From: Corynebacterium sp. MSK297
GTDB lineage: Bacteria; Actinomycetota; Actinomycetes; Mycobacteriales; Mycobacteriaceae
NCBI RefSeq assembly: GCF_030232885.1
Contig: NZ_JASPGD010000003.1
Coordinates: forward strand, 61,212 to 125,211
Length of the DNA stretch: 64,000 bases
Reading direction: 5' to 3'
A program made the translations under genes and the position numbers. Positions 26,791 to 36,478 of this stretch are shown here, piece by piece; position 1 is the stretch's first letter; each line of letters opens with the position of its first letter. The notes beneath the pieces are model-generated. The model did not search any database, was not told where the DNA came from, and was given only the letters and a program-made list of their open reading frames with translations.

Positions 26791-27620
26791 ATGAGCGTCC
26801 TGGTCAGTGCCGAAGAATTACACGAGAAAATCCACTGTGGAGAAAAACTCACCCTGCTTGCCACCACATGGGCACCGGGGCAGGGAAACAGCTTCCGACA
26901 ATTCCGCGCCGGGCATATTCCCACTGCCCAGCACGTCAACCCCGCCACCGCCCTTGTCGGCCTGCCGGGGTCCAAGGCCGGGCGCAACCCGCTGCCGGAT
27001 CCGGCGCGTTTGCAAGCCAATGTTAATCGCTGGGGGCTGCGCGAAGATCGCCCAGTGGTGGTTTATGACGATGGTCAGGGGTTTTTGCTGGCCGTGCCTG
27101 GTGGGTGCTGCGTTGGGCGGGTATTAAAAATGTCTCTATTCTGGATGGCGGATTGGCGCAGTGGTATCGCAGAGGCTTCGACACCATGTGCGGGCCCGGC
27201 AATATCGCGATGGGTTCTGCGCTGACCATCCAGCCGGGGTCTATGCCTTCGGCCACTATTGATCAGGTACGCAATTTCGACGGCATGCTGGTTGATACTC
27301 GCTCTTATTGGCGTTACTCCGGTAAACAAGAGAATTTGGATTTGAAAGCCGGTCATATCCCGGGCGCGGTGAATGCGTCCATGCGGGATCTGCTGACGCC
27401 GAATCGTTTGGCGAAGCCAAAAGAAGAAATCCGTGAGGTCTTTGCTAAAGCAGGCGTCACCAAGGGTGAGGACACCGTGTTTTATTCCGGTTCTGGAAAC
27501 CATTCGGGCTTGGCGCTGGCCCTGGCGGAACACGTTGGGCTGACCGGTGCGTCGCATTACGTGGGCGGTTGGTCGCAATGGTCGGCGAATGCTGCCAATC
27601 CTGTGGAAACTTCACGTTAA
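26791..27620 (+). pseudogene. Tandem rhodanese thiosulfate sulfurtransferase, frameshifted
   Basis: Two reading frames together give one protein of about 276 aa. Frame A from the ATG at 26791 covers the N-terminal rhodanese domain (FRQFRAGHIPTAQHV, VVVYDDGQGF). Frame B from about 27100 to 27620 continues WWVLRWAGIKNVSILDGGLAQW and the C-terminal domain (VDTRSYWRYSG, GHIPGAVNAS). The C-terminal loop is YSGSGNHSG; at the usual active-site Cys position it reads Gly-Ser-Gly-Asn, so the nucleophile may be absent. One base is missing near 27091-27094: reading CCC instead of CC there restores Ala-Arg-Ala-Trp-Trp. Homopolymer position makes a sequencing error plausible. Confidence 0.82.
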
Positions 27621-27629
27621 ACTAACTGC

Positions 27630-29162
27630 ATGCCGTATGTTCTACTAACTCTGGCCGTCATCGCCGGGGCCGCAGCCGTATTTCTGTGGTACCTGGATTC
27701 GAAGCAGCGCCGCGCCCAGCACCAGGAATCGCTTGCTGCCGTGGAGCCAGCGGAGCAGGAAGGCCGCACCACTACTGGTGCTGCGCTTGCCGACGATACG
27801 TTTTCCGACGAACTTATTTCCGACGAGCCAGGCACTACGGAAGAACACGCCGAATGGTCCGCCCAAGCCAGTTATGGCGATGCGCCGATCCGGGGGCGAG
27901 TCCTGGATGATGAAGAACTCGCGACCGCGGAACAACTGCCACAACATTATGATGTGCTGGACGTCGAACCGGTCACCGATGACGTGCTTGCCGACGATTC
28001 CGGGCTATCTGAGCAAGAAATTGCGCACGAAACTGAGCACGATTTTGAGCGCGACTATCAATTCGAGAAATCCGAGGGTGAGCGTGAATCTGCGCGAGAG
28101 CCTGAGCTAGATCTAGAACAACAACCAGGCCTAGAACAGCAGCCAGATCTAGAACAACAGCCCGAGTTAGGACTGGAGCAAGAGCAAGAACCAAAACCAG
28201 AACCAGCCCCCGAACCGCAATCAACCCCCGTCGCCAAGCCCGCCGGCCCGCGCCGCGATTCCATCATCCCTGGTGCGTTGCGCAGGGAGCGTCGGCAGTG
28301 GGCAGAAAAGAACGGCTTCAGCTTTGCCAAGCATGACGATTACCTCGTTGATGAGTGGACCCGCGGTGCCGCAGCTGGCGGGGCCGCGCCGAAAGATATC
28401 GTGCAAGGTTCGGCCTATGGCCACGAGATGGTGTTGATGGATCTCGGCGGCGTGAACGTCATGGCCATGCGCACCGGGGCGGCGACTGAAATTGTCGTGG
28501 ATTTCCGCCGCGCGGACCGTGACCAGCGCACTGACCGCACCACCGGTGAGGCAGATTTTGATGATCTGCTGGAGGTCGGACACATCGGAGATTTCACGGC
28601 CTACGCCACTGATGCCGCCGTCGCTAGCCGCATGATCGACGCGCGCGTGGTCACTGCTTGCGACAACCTGCCGGAGATTGTCACCGCGGTGTGGATCGAA
28701 TCCGATTGGGTACTGGCGCAAACCGACAAAGGCTCCCACGCCGCAGACTGGGATGAGATGCTGGCTCCACTGGGGCTGCTTGCCGACGCCGCCCGCGTGT
28801 TGCCCCCACGATCGATGGCAAAGCAAATTTTAAAATTCGACGGGGCGGATCCCACCCGGATGATGGGTCCGAAACAGCCCCCGGTCTTCGAGAATAATCA
28901 GCCGCTGCGAGTCGTGCCGGACCCGCAGGATCATCCGCCAGTGCAACGTCCCAGTGAACCTGTGGAATTGCCAACCCGCAGCAAAGCCGATGCCCGCGGC
29001 TACCTGGAGCCGTACGCGTTGGGCGTCGACGAAGTAGATGCCATAGCCGATGGCGTCGACAAGCCAGATGAGAAGGGCCATAGCAAGCGCCCGCACGTTA
29101 AACGCGACCTGTCTGCCGGGCCGTCGATTTTTGGTGATGACTACAGTGGTAGCCATGACTGA
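27630..29162 (+). CDS. Membrane-anchored protein with repeat-rich linker, unknown function
   Basis: 510 aa, no family recognised. Residues 1-20 form a single N-terminal membrane anchor (YVLLTLAVIAGAAAVFLWYL) followed by a basic residue cluster, so the rest is likely cytoplasmic. Residues 30-200 are acidic and low complexity, including a short tandem repeat of QQPDLE-type units at about 160-190. From about 205 a folded part begins (PRRDSIIPGALRRERRQWAEKNGF), with VLMDLGGVNVMAMR and a conserved look. The stop overlaps pyrE by eight bases, indicating co-expression. The linker holds two copies of the CTTGCCGACG word, a third lies further on. Confidence 0.7.
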   Translation: MPYVLLTLAVIAGAAAVFLWYLDSKQRRAQHQESLAAVEPAEQEGRTTTGAALADDTFSDELISDEPGTTEEHAEWSAQASYGDAPIRGRVLDDEELATAEQLPQHYDVLDVEPVTDDVLADDSGLSEQEIAHETEHDFERDYQFEKSEGERESAREPELDLEQQPGLEQQPDLEQQPELGLEQEQEPKPEPAPEPQSTPVAKPAGPRRDSIIPGALRRERRQWAEKNGFSFAKHDDYLVDEWTRGAAAGGAAPKDIVQGSAYGHEMVLMDLGGVNVMAMRTGAATEIVVDFRRADRDQRTDRTTGEADFDDLLEVGHIGDFTAYATDAAVASRMIDARVVTACDNLPEIVTAVWIESDWVLAQTDKGSHAADWDEMLAPLGLLADAARVLPPRSMAKQILKFDGADPTRMMGPKQPPVFENNQPLRVVPDPQDHPPVQRPSEPVELPTRSKADARGYLEPYALGVDEVDAIADGVDKPDEKGHSKRPHVKRDLSAGPSIFGDDYSGSHD

Positions 29163-29697
29163 GAAAACCCAAGACCTTTCCCGCCTAGCCGAACTCGTCC
29201 GTGAGCTTGCCGTTGTCCACGGGCGCGTGACCTTATCTTCTGGCAAAGAAGCCGATTATTACGTGGATTTGCGCCGCGCGACGCTGCACCATGAGGCTTC
29301 CCGCCTGATTGGCTCGTTGCTGCGGGAGAAAACCGCGGACTGGGATTATGTTGCCGCCGGTGGCCTGACCTTGGGTGCGGACCCGGTGGCCACCTCGATC
29401 ATGCATGCCGACGGCCGCCCGATCGATTCATTCGTGGTGCGCAAAGAAGCGAAAAAGCACGGTATGCAGCGCCGCATCGAAGGTGTGAATGTTGAGGGGC
29501 AGAAAGTGCTGGTTGTGGAAGATACCACCACCACGGGTAATTCCCCGTTGACTGCTGTTGCTGCGTTACGTGAAGCTGGCGCGGAAGTCGTTGGTGTGGC
29601 CACCGTCGTGGACCGCGCTACCGGTGCCGCCGATGCCATCCGCGCCGAAGGCCTGGAATATCGCAGCCTGCTGGGTTTGGATGACTTGGGTCTGTAA
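29155..29697 (+). CDS. pyrE: Orotate phosphoribosyltransferase PyrE
   Basis: Joins orotate with PRPP to give orotidine monophosphate, the fifth step of pyrimidine synthesis. 180 aa from ATG 29155. The PRPP-binding loop is VLVVEDTTTTGNSPL (about 118-132), the flexible loop with catalytic Lys is VVRKEAKKHGMQ, and the N-terminal element is SSGKEADYYVDLR. The frame could start earlier, but that would overlap the upstream gene by over 100 bases. Its TAA overlaps the ATG of the TrmH gene (TAATG). Confidence 0.95.
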   Translation: MTEKTQDLSRLAELVRELAVVHGRVTLSSGKEADYYVDLRRATLHHEASRLIGSLLREKTADWDYVAAGGLTLGADPVATSIMHADGRPIDSFVVRKEAKKHGMQRRIEGVNVEGQKVLVVEDTTTTGNSPLTAVAALREAGAEVVGVATVVDRATGAADAIRAEGLEYRSLLGLDDLGL

Positions 29698-30386
29698 TGC
29701 CCGACCACGAAGCAACGAGCACCCCAGAGCGTGCTAGCTCGCCGGAGCACAAAGGCCCGACGGAATGGGCAGAAGGTCGGCATGGCGTCGGCCCGTGGAA
29801 GGGCCCGCTGCCGAATGATCCCCGCTTGGATCCGGAGCTGCTTACCGAAGGCGATCAGCGCAACGTCGTTGATGCTTACCGATATTGGAAGCGCGAGGCG
29901 ATCATCGAAGACATCGATACTCGTCGTCATGAGCTGCATATCGCGATCGAGAATTTCGAAAACGATGCGAATATTGGCACGGTGGTGCGCACGGCGAATG
30001 CTTTTGCCGTGGACACGGTGCACATCGTGGGCAGGCGGCGCTGGAATCGTCGTGGGGCGATGGTCACCGACCGCTACCAGCACCTGCAGCACCACAGTGA
30101 CGTCGCCACGCTCATGGCTTGGGCGGCGGAGAATGATCTGACTGTCGTGGCTATCGATAACACCCCTGGGTGCGTGCCGCTGGAAACCGCCGAATTGCCG
30201 AGGCGCTGTTTGCTGGTATTCGGCCAGGAAGGCCCCGGGGTGAGTGCGGAAACCAGCCAGGCGTCGGTGATGACGTGTTCGATCGCGCAGTTTGGTTCGA
30301 CGCGTTCCATCAACGCCGGGGTGGCTGCTGGGATTGCGATGCACGCGTGGGTGCGGCAGCACGCGGATCTGGATCAGGCGTGGTAG
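29697..30386 (+). CDS. TrmH/SpoU family RNA methyltransferase
   Basis: 229 aa S-adenosylmethionine-dependent 2'-O-ribose methyltransferase with the trefoil-knot motifs: motif 1 FENDANIGTVVRTANAF (about 84-100), motif 2 LVFGQEGPGVS (about 170), and motif 3 FGSTRSINAGVAAGIAMH (about 200). Residues 1-45 are a polar lead. The target RNA is not readable; TrmH-like members modify the D-loop Gm18 of tRNA or sites in 23S rRNA. Translationally coupled to pyrE through TAATG. A short 3' tandem repeat follows its stop. Confidence 0.88.
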   Translation: MPDHEATSTPERASSPEHKGPTEWAEGRHGVGPWKGPLPNDPRLDPELLTEGDQRNVVDAYRYWKREAIIEDIDTRRHELHIAIENFENDANIGTVVRTANAFAVDTVHIVGRRRWNRRGAMVTDRYQHLQHHSDVATLMAWAAENDLTVVAIDNTPGCVPLETAELPRRCLLVFGQEGPGVSAETSQASVMTCSIAQFGSTRSINAGVAAGIAMHAWVRQHADLDQAW

Positions 30387-30400
30387 ACGTGCCGGCGTCC

Positions 30401-30450
30401 GTAGGGCAGTGAAATCACAGTAGGCAGTGAGATCTCAGCGGGGCAGTACA
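30401..30450. repeat. Near-perfect 19-bp tandem repeat after the TrmH stop
   Basis: GTAGGGCAGTGAAATCACA at 30401-30419 and GTAGGCAGTGAGATCTCA at 30420-30437, then a partial GGGGCAGTACA. Units begin with TAG. Confidence 0.75.
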
Positions 30451-30548
30451 ACCACTAGCACATCACTATACATTCGTGATGTATGCTACAGGTGATCGAA
30501 TTTTCGGTAATAGCCCCGTGAATAAGCCCAGTTAGTGATGGGATAATA

Positions 30549-31754
30549 GTGCAAGAAAAATGGTCCCACCGGGCGGATCTCGCAGAGACCGCCATCAACG
30601 ACCGGCATGCCGGCCCAGTCTGGTCTGTGCCAGGCACGAACCTCGCGCGGGTGAGCTGGCCCGCGTTATTCAAAGAACGCCTATTTATCCATTGGCATTA
30701 CTGGTGGCAGGCGCACTACCTGGACTGTCAGGTTGATGCCGCGCTGCGCCAGCCGACGAAAACCCGCAGCAAACGCATCGCGAATACCATGCGCGGGATC
30801 AAGCTGCGGCAGTTGCGCGGGCTGGATCGCAACAAATATTACGACGATAAAGCCTGGTTGGCACTGGCTTTCGGGCGCGTGGAAAAAGCGGACAAATTAG
30901 GCACCCCGCCACAGCTGAATGCGCTACGTACCAATCTGCGCGCCGGGTTGGATTCAACGCTTGGGGTAGCACCCTGGCGCGATAGCCGTTCGACGTTTTA
31001 TAACGTGCCCACCAATGGCCCGGTGGCGATCATGCTGGCGCGTACTGGGTATTGGACAGAAGCCATCCACATCGTCGATTGGGTCTTTGACAACCTGCAG
31101 AACGATGACGGGCTGATTATGGATGGGATGCGCATGCGGATGCACGGTCCGGAAATTGTGCGTGATATTCACCCCTATTGCCAGGGTGTGATGCTCGGAG
31201 CCAGCTTGGAAATTGCCCTCAAGCTGCGCGAGGAACACGGCATCCACAGCCTGGAAGATATTCGGTCGGTGCATGAGGCCGAACGTGCCGATGAAGCCAT
31301 GCCCTATATCAGCCGGATCCGCGGCTTGGTGCACGCGATTTCCCAGCACATGGCTACCCCGGCGGGCGTGATCGACTGGGACACCGGCGATGGCGATGGT
31401 GGCCTATTCAAAGGAATTTTACTGCGCTATCTTGCCGACGTCGCGGTGCGTTTGCCTGATGATTCCCCGGCGAACCGGGCGACCCGCAAGCTTGCGACAC
31501 GGCTGGTGCGGGCGTCGGCGGAATCGGTGTGGACCCACCGTTTGGAAGTCGACGGGCTGCCGGTTTTCGCGACGGACTGGACCAGTGATGCTTTGTTGCC
31601 ACACAACTTCGGGTTGGGGCCCATGTCGATCCGCGAGAAAGTCGGCGTTGTGCGCATCGCAGAACGAGATTTATCGGTGCAGTTATCTGGCTGGATGGCG
31701 CTGGAAGCGATGGCCCGGGTTGCGCTGTCGGAAGGGGATGCGGCTGCAGGTTAG
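30549..31754 (+). CDS. Glycoside hydrolase family 76 protein (alpha-1,6-mannanase-like)
   Basis: 401 aa, (alpha/alpha)6-barrel family acting on alpha-1,6-mannan. GTG start at 30549. The catalytic Asp pair of GH76 is visible as YYDDKAWLALA (Asp99-Asp100). A second conserved acidic segment is QNDDGLIMDGMRMR near 190 and DWDTGDGDGGLFKG near 275. No signal peptide is seen, which suggests a cytoplasmic enzyme or one acting on an intracellular mannan precursor. In mycolic-acid bacteria, lipomannan has an alpha-1,6-mannose backbone, so turnover of it is a sensible guess. It precedes fba by about 60 bases. Confidence 0.82.
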   Translation: MQEKWSHRADLAETAINDRHAGPVWSVPGTNLARVSWPALFKERLFIHWHYWWQAHYLDCQVDAALRQPTKTRSKRIANTMRGIKLRQLRGLDRNKYYDDKAWLALAFGRVEKADKLGTPPQLNALRTNLRAGLDSTLGVAPWRDSRSTFYNVPTNGPVAIMLARTGYWTEAIHIVDWVFDNLQNDDGLIMDGMRMRMHGPEIVRDIHPYCQGVMLGASLEIALKLREEHGIHSLEDIRSVHEAERADEAMPYISRIRGLVHAISQHMATPAGVIDWDTGDGDGGLFKGILLRYLADVAVRLPDDSPANRATRKLATRLVRASAESVWTHRLEVDGLPVFATDWTSDALLPHNFGLGPMSIREKVGVVRIAERDLSVQLSGWMALEAMARVALSEGDAAAG

Positions 31755-31812
31755 TGCTCGCTCAGGCATAATTGGTTTTCGAGACTGCAGATCCAACGTT
31801 GGAGGATGTTTT

Positions 31813-32847
31813 ATGCCTATCGCTACCCCTGAGGTTTATAACGAGATGCTCGATCGCGCGAAGAAGGAGCAATTCGCTTTTCCCGCGATCAATTGCACTT
31901 CGTCCGAGACCATTAACGCTGCACTACAGGGGTTTGCAGAGGCCGAGTCTGACGGCATCATCCAGTTTTCTCTCGGTGGTGCGGAATTCGGTTCCGGCCA
32001 GGCTGTGAAGAACAAAGTTGCTGGCGCGAAGGCTTTGGCTGCGTTCGCACATGAGGCCGCCTCACACTACGGCGTGAATATTGCGCTGCACACGGACCAC
32101 TGCCAGAAAGAGCGCCTGGATGAATTCGTGCGCCCGCTGTTGCAGATTTCCCGCGAGCGCGTCGACGCTGGCCAACTGCCGCTGTTCCAGTCCCACATGT
32201 GGGACGGATCCGCCATCCCGATTGATGAGAACCTGGAGATCGCCCAGGAGCTGCTGGCACAGTCGCGCGCAGCGAATATCATTCTTGAAGTGGAAATCGG
32301 TGTCGTCGGCGGTGAAGAAGACGGCGTGGAAGCCAAGGCGGGCGCTAACCTGTACACGACCCCAGAGGATTTTGAGAAGACCGTCGACGCGCTCGGCACC
32401 GGCGAAAACGGCCGCTACCTGTTGGCCGCCACCTTTGGCAACGTGCACGGCGTCTACAAGCCGGGCAATGTGAAGCTGCGCCCAGAGGTCCTGGATGAAG
32501 GCCAGAAGGTCGCCACGAAGAAGTTGGGGCTTGCCGACGGCTCCCAGCCATTCGATTACGTCTTCCACGGCGGTTCCGGCTCGGAAGCTTCTAAGATCGA
32601 AGAATCCCTGCGCTATGGCGTGATCAAGATGAATATTGACACCGATACGCAGTATGCCTTCACCAACCCGGTCGCACGCCACATGTTCAGCAATTACGAC
32701 GGCGTGTTCAAGATCGACGGCGAAGTGGGCAACAAGAAGGTGTACGATCCACGCTCCTACCTGAAAAAGGCAGAGCGCTCCATGGCTGATCGCGTCATTG
32801 AATCGTGCCAGGTGCTGCGCTCTGCTGGGCAGACCACCGCGCGTTAA
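31813..32847 (+). CDS. fba: Class II fructose-bisphosphate aldolase
   Basis: Reversible cleavage of fructose-1,6-bisphosphate in glycolysis and gluconeogenesis. 344 aa from the ATG at 31813 with an ideal binding site (GGAGG at 31801-31805). Zinc-binding and active-site segments are in order: HTDHCQ near 95, EVEIGVVGGEEDG near 170, ATFGNVHGVYKPGN near 215, DYVFHGGSGS near 250, and KMNIDTDTQ near 280. A longer frame upstream overlaps the GH76 gene and is not real. The gene is followed by CGCGTTAAACCGCGTT, a small direct repeat over the stop. Confidence 0.97.
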   Translation: MPIATPEVYNEMLDRAKKEQFAFPAINCTSSETINAALQGFAEAESDGIIQFSLGGAEFGSGQAVKNKVAGAKALAAFAHEAASHYGVNIALHTDHCQKERLDEFVRPLLQISRERVDAGQLPLFQSHMWDGSAIPIDENLEIAQELLAQSRAANIILEVEIGVVGGEEDGVEAKAGANLYTTPEDFEKTVDALGTGENGRYLLAATFGNVHGVYKPGNVKLRPEVLDEGQKVATKKLGLADGSQPFDYVFHGGSGSEASKIEESLRYGVIKMNIDTDTQYAFTNPVARHMFSNYDGVFKIDGEVGNKKVYDPRSYLKKAERSMADRVIESCQVLRSAGQTTAR

Positions 32848-32883
32848 ACCGCGTTTTGTGTTTCACAGGTAGTCACGGCGCCT

Positions 32884-34113
32884 ATGGCAAATAACAGGAT
32901 CTCCACCCGCGAACGGCTGCGGTATTTAGATAATTCACTGACTTCGCGTCTGCAACGCGTGCGCAAACGTTTCATCTTCATTGTGCAAGCTGCGTTCGGC
33001 GCGGGATTGGCGTTTTGGGTGGCGCAGACGTTTTTCGGGCACGAGGTCCCATTTTTTGCGCCGATTTCCGTGGTGGTTATCCTCGGTATTTCCGGTGGCA
33101 ATCGCCTGAACAAAGCCGTGGAAATGTCGGTTGCTGGTGTCGTGGGCGTGGGCGTGGGCCAGTTATTGGTGCACACCTTGGGCACTGGTGACTGGCAGAT
33201 CGCCGCCGGGGTGGCGATTTCGTTGACTGTGGCAGCATTGTTATCGAAATCGCTGCTGGTGAGTAACCAGGTAGCCATTGGGGCGATCCTGATCGCTACA
33301 ATCATGCCGCAAGGCGGTGGCACTGAACGCATTATCGACGCCGCCATTGGCTCGGTGATTGGAATCATCTCCATCGCGTTGATCCCCAACTCAGCGCTGC
33401 GGGATGCCCGGCATGAAATCGCCAAGGTGCTTTCTGTGGCCTCCTCGGTGCTGCACGATGTGGCAGAAGGTGCGGAAGCAGGGGATTCGGAACGTATCGA
33501 AGACGCGCTCCAGCAAGTCCGCGGCACGCAATCAAATATCGACCACATGCTCGAAGCCACGGCTTCCGGCCGCGAAATCGCGGGGGTATCGCCGTTTCGA
33601 TGGGGCTCACGGAAACACTTACGCTCCATCGAGCGCATTCTCACGCCCGTCGACAACGCCACCCGTAACGTGCGCGTGTTAGCCCGCCGCTGCATGGTTT
33701 TGAGCGTCGACGGGGATAAAATGACCCCGCGGTTGATCAATATCATCGATGAATTGGCAGAGATCGCGCTGGAGCTGTCGCAAATTTATGAAACCAGCGC
33801 ACGCGTGAGCCAAGCCCACGAGATCCCGGGCATCGTCAATCGTTTGCGCATTATTGGTGCGCGGACGGATCTTTCTGTGATTAGTGACGATCCCGTGCTC
33901 TCGGAATACGCCATCCTGTCGCAGGTGCGTTTTTTGACCGTGGATCTGCTGATGGTCTCTGGTATGTCACGGGAGTCTGCCGCTGCAGTGCTGGCACCGA
34001 CCTCGTCGACGCCGGCTTATCCGCCGGAAGTCTGGGAAATCGAGGATATCCAGGATAATGCGCACAATGAGGCGGATCGTTACGACGAGTCCGAGGGCTC
34101 ACAGAAGAAGTAG
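32884..34113 (+). CDS. FUSC family protein (aromatic acid exporter-like)
   Basis: 409 aa. Residues 1-35 are a basic cytoplasmic lead. Hydrophobic segments at about 38-55, 60-80, 85-105, 115-135, 140-160 match the FUSC/ArAE membrane domain (ISVVVILGISGGNRLNKAVEMS). The C-terminal half (about 175-385) is a helical cytoplasmic domain with several coiled-coil-like helices. The tail is acidic (NEADRYDESEGSQKK). Members export aromatic or organic acids or are of unknown role. The stop is followed by three 10-bp TAGAAG-type units; the next gene converges. Confidence 0.75.
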   Translation: MANNRISTRERLRYLDNSLTSRLQRVRKRFIFIVQAAFGAGLAFWVAQTFFGHEVPFFAPISVVVILGISGGNRLNKAVEMSVAGVVGVGVGQLLVHTLGTGDWQIAAGVAISLTVAALLSKSLLVSNQVAIGAILIATIMPQGGGTERIIDAAIGSVIGIISIALIPNSALRDARHEIAKVLSVASSVLHDVAEGAEAGDSERIEDALQQVRGTQSNIDHMLEATASGREIAGVSPFRWGSRKHLRSIERILTPVDNATRNVRVLARRCMVLSVDGDKMTPRLINIIDELAEIALELSQIYETSARVSQAHEIPGIVNRLRIIGARTDLSVISDDPVLSEYAILSQVRFLTVDLLMVSGMSRESAAAVLAPTSSTPAYPPEVWEIEDIQDNAHNEADRYDESEGSQKK

Positions 34114-34140
34114 AAGTGAGTAGAAGAAAGTAGAGCGTGT
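34111..34140. repeat. Three 10-bp TAG-starting tandem units after the FUSC stop
   Basis: TAGAAGTGAG, TAGAAGAAAG, TAGAGCGTGT at 34111-34140, the first TAG being the stop codon itself. Copies are imperfect. Confidence 0.55.
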
Positions 34141-34154
34141 AGCGCGCCCGGAAC

Positions 34155-35072
34155 TCACGGCCGGATGATTTGTGCATCCCGTAGGTGCCGGTAAAAAGTC
34201 ACACGCTTTTGCGGGCGTGGGCTGCCTACCCCGTCGACGTGCACCGCCATTTCTGGGCCGCCGGCTTGCACCGCGCGCCCGGTGACCAGCGTGCTGGGAT
34301 CTAGCTTGCCGACGTTGGTGTCTGCCGCTTGGGCGGCGCCTTTTTTCTTGCGCCAACGAGCAAAGAGGCCACGCGGTTGTTCTTGTGCTGTGTGTGCTGC
34401 CGCAGCGATGCCCGGTGCGCTCAGCATCGGAACCAAACGTGCGCCAAAAGCCGTGGCACCGCCACCGCCGTCGGCAAGTCTCCGCGCATCCTGCTGTACT
34501 AAGGTGGCGTCGTCGACGATGATTTCGCCGGTCATGGCCCCGCCATCCCACTGGGTGATGGTGGCCGAACCTGCTACGGCTTGCCCGGCGTCGTTGCGGA
34601 TCAGCGGGACGGGTTTGACCTCGTCGGTCAGCGCTAATTTGAGCGCGGCGGTCGGATCAGTGGGAAGGGACCAATTTTGCGCGGCGGTACTGTCGTCATC
34701 ACATGCAGCATCTGTCATCGGCACGAACCCGATCTGTGGCCACAAGTGATCCACCCGCATCAACCGGGTGAGCACCGCCGACAAGGCAGCATCCGAACCA
34801 ATCACGATGATTCGCAGTGGCATCACCGGCTGTTGCGGCGCCAGTTCCGGGGCAGCTTGGTGCTCGACGCGCGGCTGCGCTTGGATTTCCTCCAGCGATG
34901 GAGTCGGATCAACCGGCAGCAACTCCGTGGTGTGGTCGGATAAAAATTTCAGATCGCCCCGAGCTGGCACAGCAGGCAGTGAAAAAATTTCCACACCGGC
35001 AGAACGATGCAAGGTGGCGGGCAAAACTAGCTCGGCTGCGGCCTGCCCGCAGCGCAGAATCAGCACACGCAT
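34155..35072 (-). CDS. Conserved hypothetical, DAG-kinase-like fold possible
   Basis: 305 aa from the ATG at 35072. Not a recognised family. The central part looks Rossmann-like (PLRIIVIGSDAALSAVLTRLM), and the last 60 residues (VTGRAVQAGGPEMAVHVDGVG, PRPQKRVTFYRHLRD) resemble the C-terminal beta-domain of lipid kinases, which end in a similar Gly-Arg-Ala-Val-Gln and Val-Asp-Gly motif. The Gly-Asp-Gly-Thr ATP motif of true diacylglycerol kinases is absent. It is divergent from purA and convergent with the FUSC gene. Function cannot be given. Confidence 0.6.
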   Translation of the reverse strand: MRVLILRCGQAAAELVLPATLHRSAGVEIFSLPAVPARGDLKFLSDHTTELLPVDPTPSLEEIQAQPRVEHQAAPELAPQQPVMPLRIIVIGSDAALSAVLTRLMRVDHLWPQIGFVPMTDAACDDDSTAAQNWSLPTDPTAALKLALTDEVKPVPLIRNDAGQAVAGSATITQWDGGAMTGEIIVDDATLVQQDARRLADGGGGATAFGARLVPMLSAPGIAAAAHTAQEQPRGLFARWRKKKGAAQAADTNVGKLDPSTLVTGRAVQAGGPEMAVHVDGVGSPRPQKRVTFYRHLRDAQIIRP

Positions 35073-35179
35073 GCCAAGAATCGTATCTGACGACACAAAA
35101 AATTATTGCAGGTGGGGCAATACCTAGTAGGCTATAAGGCTGATCAAACTACTGACCGCAGAGAAGTGATGAGGTAGGT

Positions 35180-36472
35180 ATGGCAGCGATCGTCATCGTC
35201 GGCGCCCAATGGGGCGACGAAGGTAAAGGTAAAGCCACAGACATTTTGGGCGGCCAGGTGGATTACGTCGTCAAGCCCAACGGAGGCAATAATGCCGGCC
35301 ACACCGTCGTCGTTGGCGGTGAGAAATACGAGCTCAAACTGCTCCCGGCGGGTATTTTGTCGGAAAATGCTACCCCGGTGCTGGGTAATGGTGTCGTCAT
35401 CAACCTGGAAGCGCTGTTTGAGGAGATTGATGGCCTGGAAGCTCGCGGTGCGAACGCCTCGCGGTTAAAGATTTCCGCCAACGCGCACCTGGTTGCTCCG
35501 TACCACCAGACACTCGACCGGGTGCAGGAACGCTTTTTGGGCAAGCGTGCGATTGGCACCACTGGCCGTGGTATTGGCCCGACGTACCAGGACAAAGTCG
35601 CTCGCGTCGGCATCCGCGTGCAGGATATTTTTGATGAGTCCATCCTGCGGCAAAAAGTGGAATCGGCACTGGATGTGAAAAACCAGATGCTGGTGAAAAT
35701 GTACAACCGCAAAGCTATCGAAGCCGACGAGGTTGTCGACTACTTCTTGTCCTACGCGGAGCGCCTGCGCCCGATGGTTATTGATGCCGAGCGCGAACTC
35801 AATGAGGCACTCACAGCCGGTAAGCACATCCTGATGGAAGGCGGTCAGGCTACCATGCTGGACGTCGACCACGGCACCTACCCGTTTGTGACCTCGTCGA
35901 ATCCTTCGGCAGGTGGCGCGTGCGTCGGCTCTGGTATTGGCCCGACCCGCATTGATACTTCCCTGGGCATCATCAAGGCATATACCACCCGCGTCGGCGC
36001 GGGCCCATTCCCGACGGAACTTTTCGACGAATGGGGCAACTACCTGCAGGAAACCGGTGGTGAGGTCGGCGTGAATACTGGCCGACGCCGCCGCTGTGGT
36101 TGGTATGATTCCGTGATCGCGCGCTATGCCAGCCGCGTCAATGGTTTCACCGATTACTTCCTCACCAAACTCGACGTACTCACCGGTATCGGGGAGATCC
36201 CGATCTGCGTGGCCTACGATGTTGATGGCGTCCGCCACGATGAAATGCCGGTCTCGCAGTCCGAAGTACACCACGCCACACCGATCTACGAAAAGATGCC
36301 AGCGTGGGATGAAGACATCACCGGCTGCTCCACCTTTGAGGAGCTGCCGCAGCGTGCGCAAGATTATGTGCTGCGCCTAGAAGAACTCTCTGGCACGCGC
36401 ATATCATATATCGGTGTCGGCCCGTCGCGTGAGCAAACCATCGTGCGCCACGACGTACTGGCGGGAAAATAG
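35180..36472 (+). CDS. purA: Adenylosuccinate synthetase
   Basis: Converts IMP, Asp and GTP to adenylosuccinate, first committed step to AMP. 430 aa, usual length. GTP loop [11 protein letters not shown] (8-18), IMP-binding [11 protein letters not shown] near 38, [15 protein letters not shown] near 125, [19 protein letters not shown] near 240, and [12 protein letters not shown] near 300. The ATG follows GAGGTAGGT. purT begins 6 bases after its stop, so the two purine genes form an operon. Confidence 0.97.
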   Translation: MAAIVIVGAQWGDEGKGKATDILGGQVDYVVKPNGGNNAGHTVVVGGEKYELKLLPAGILSENATPVLGNGVVINLEALFEEIDGLEARGANASRLKISANAHLVAPYHQTLDRVQERFLGKRAIGTTGRGIGPTYQDKVARVGIRVQDIFDESILRQKVESALDVKNQMLVKMYNRKAIEADEVVDYFLSYAERLRPMVIDAERELNEALTAGKHILMEGGQATMLDVDHGTYPFVTSSNPSAGGACVGSGIGPTRIDTSLGIIKAYTTRVGAGPFPTELFDEWGNYLQETGGEVGVNTGRRRRCGWYDSVIARYASRVNGFTDYFLTKLDVLTGIGEIPICVAYDVDGVRHDEMPVSQSEVHHATPIYEKMPAWDEDITGCSTFEELPQRAQDYVLRLEELSGTRISYIGVGPSREQTIVRHDVLAGK

Positions 36473-36478
36473 GCTGTC

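Noticed and set aside
29050..29154. Earlier start for pyrE
   Set aside because: It would overlap the previous gene by over 100 bases and adds residues absent from the family.
31390..31812. Earlier start for fba
   Set aside because: It re-reads the GH76 gene in another frame; the ATG at 31813 has an ideal binding site.
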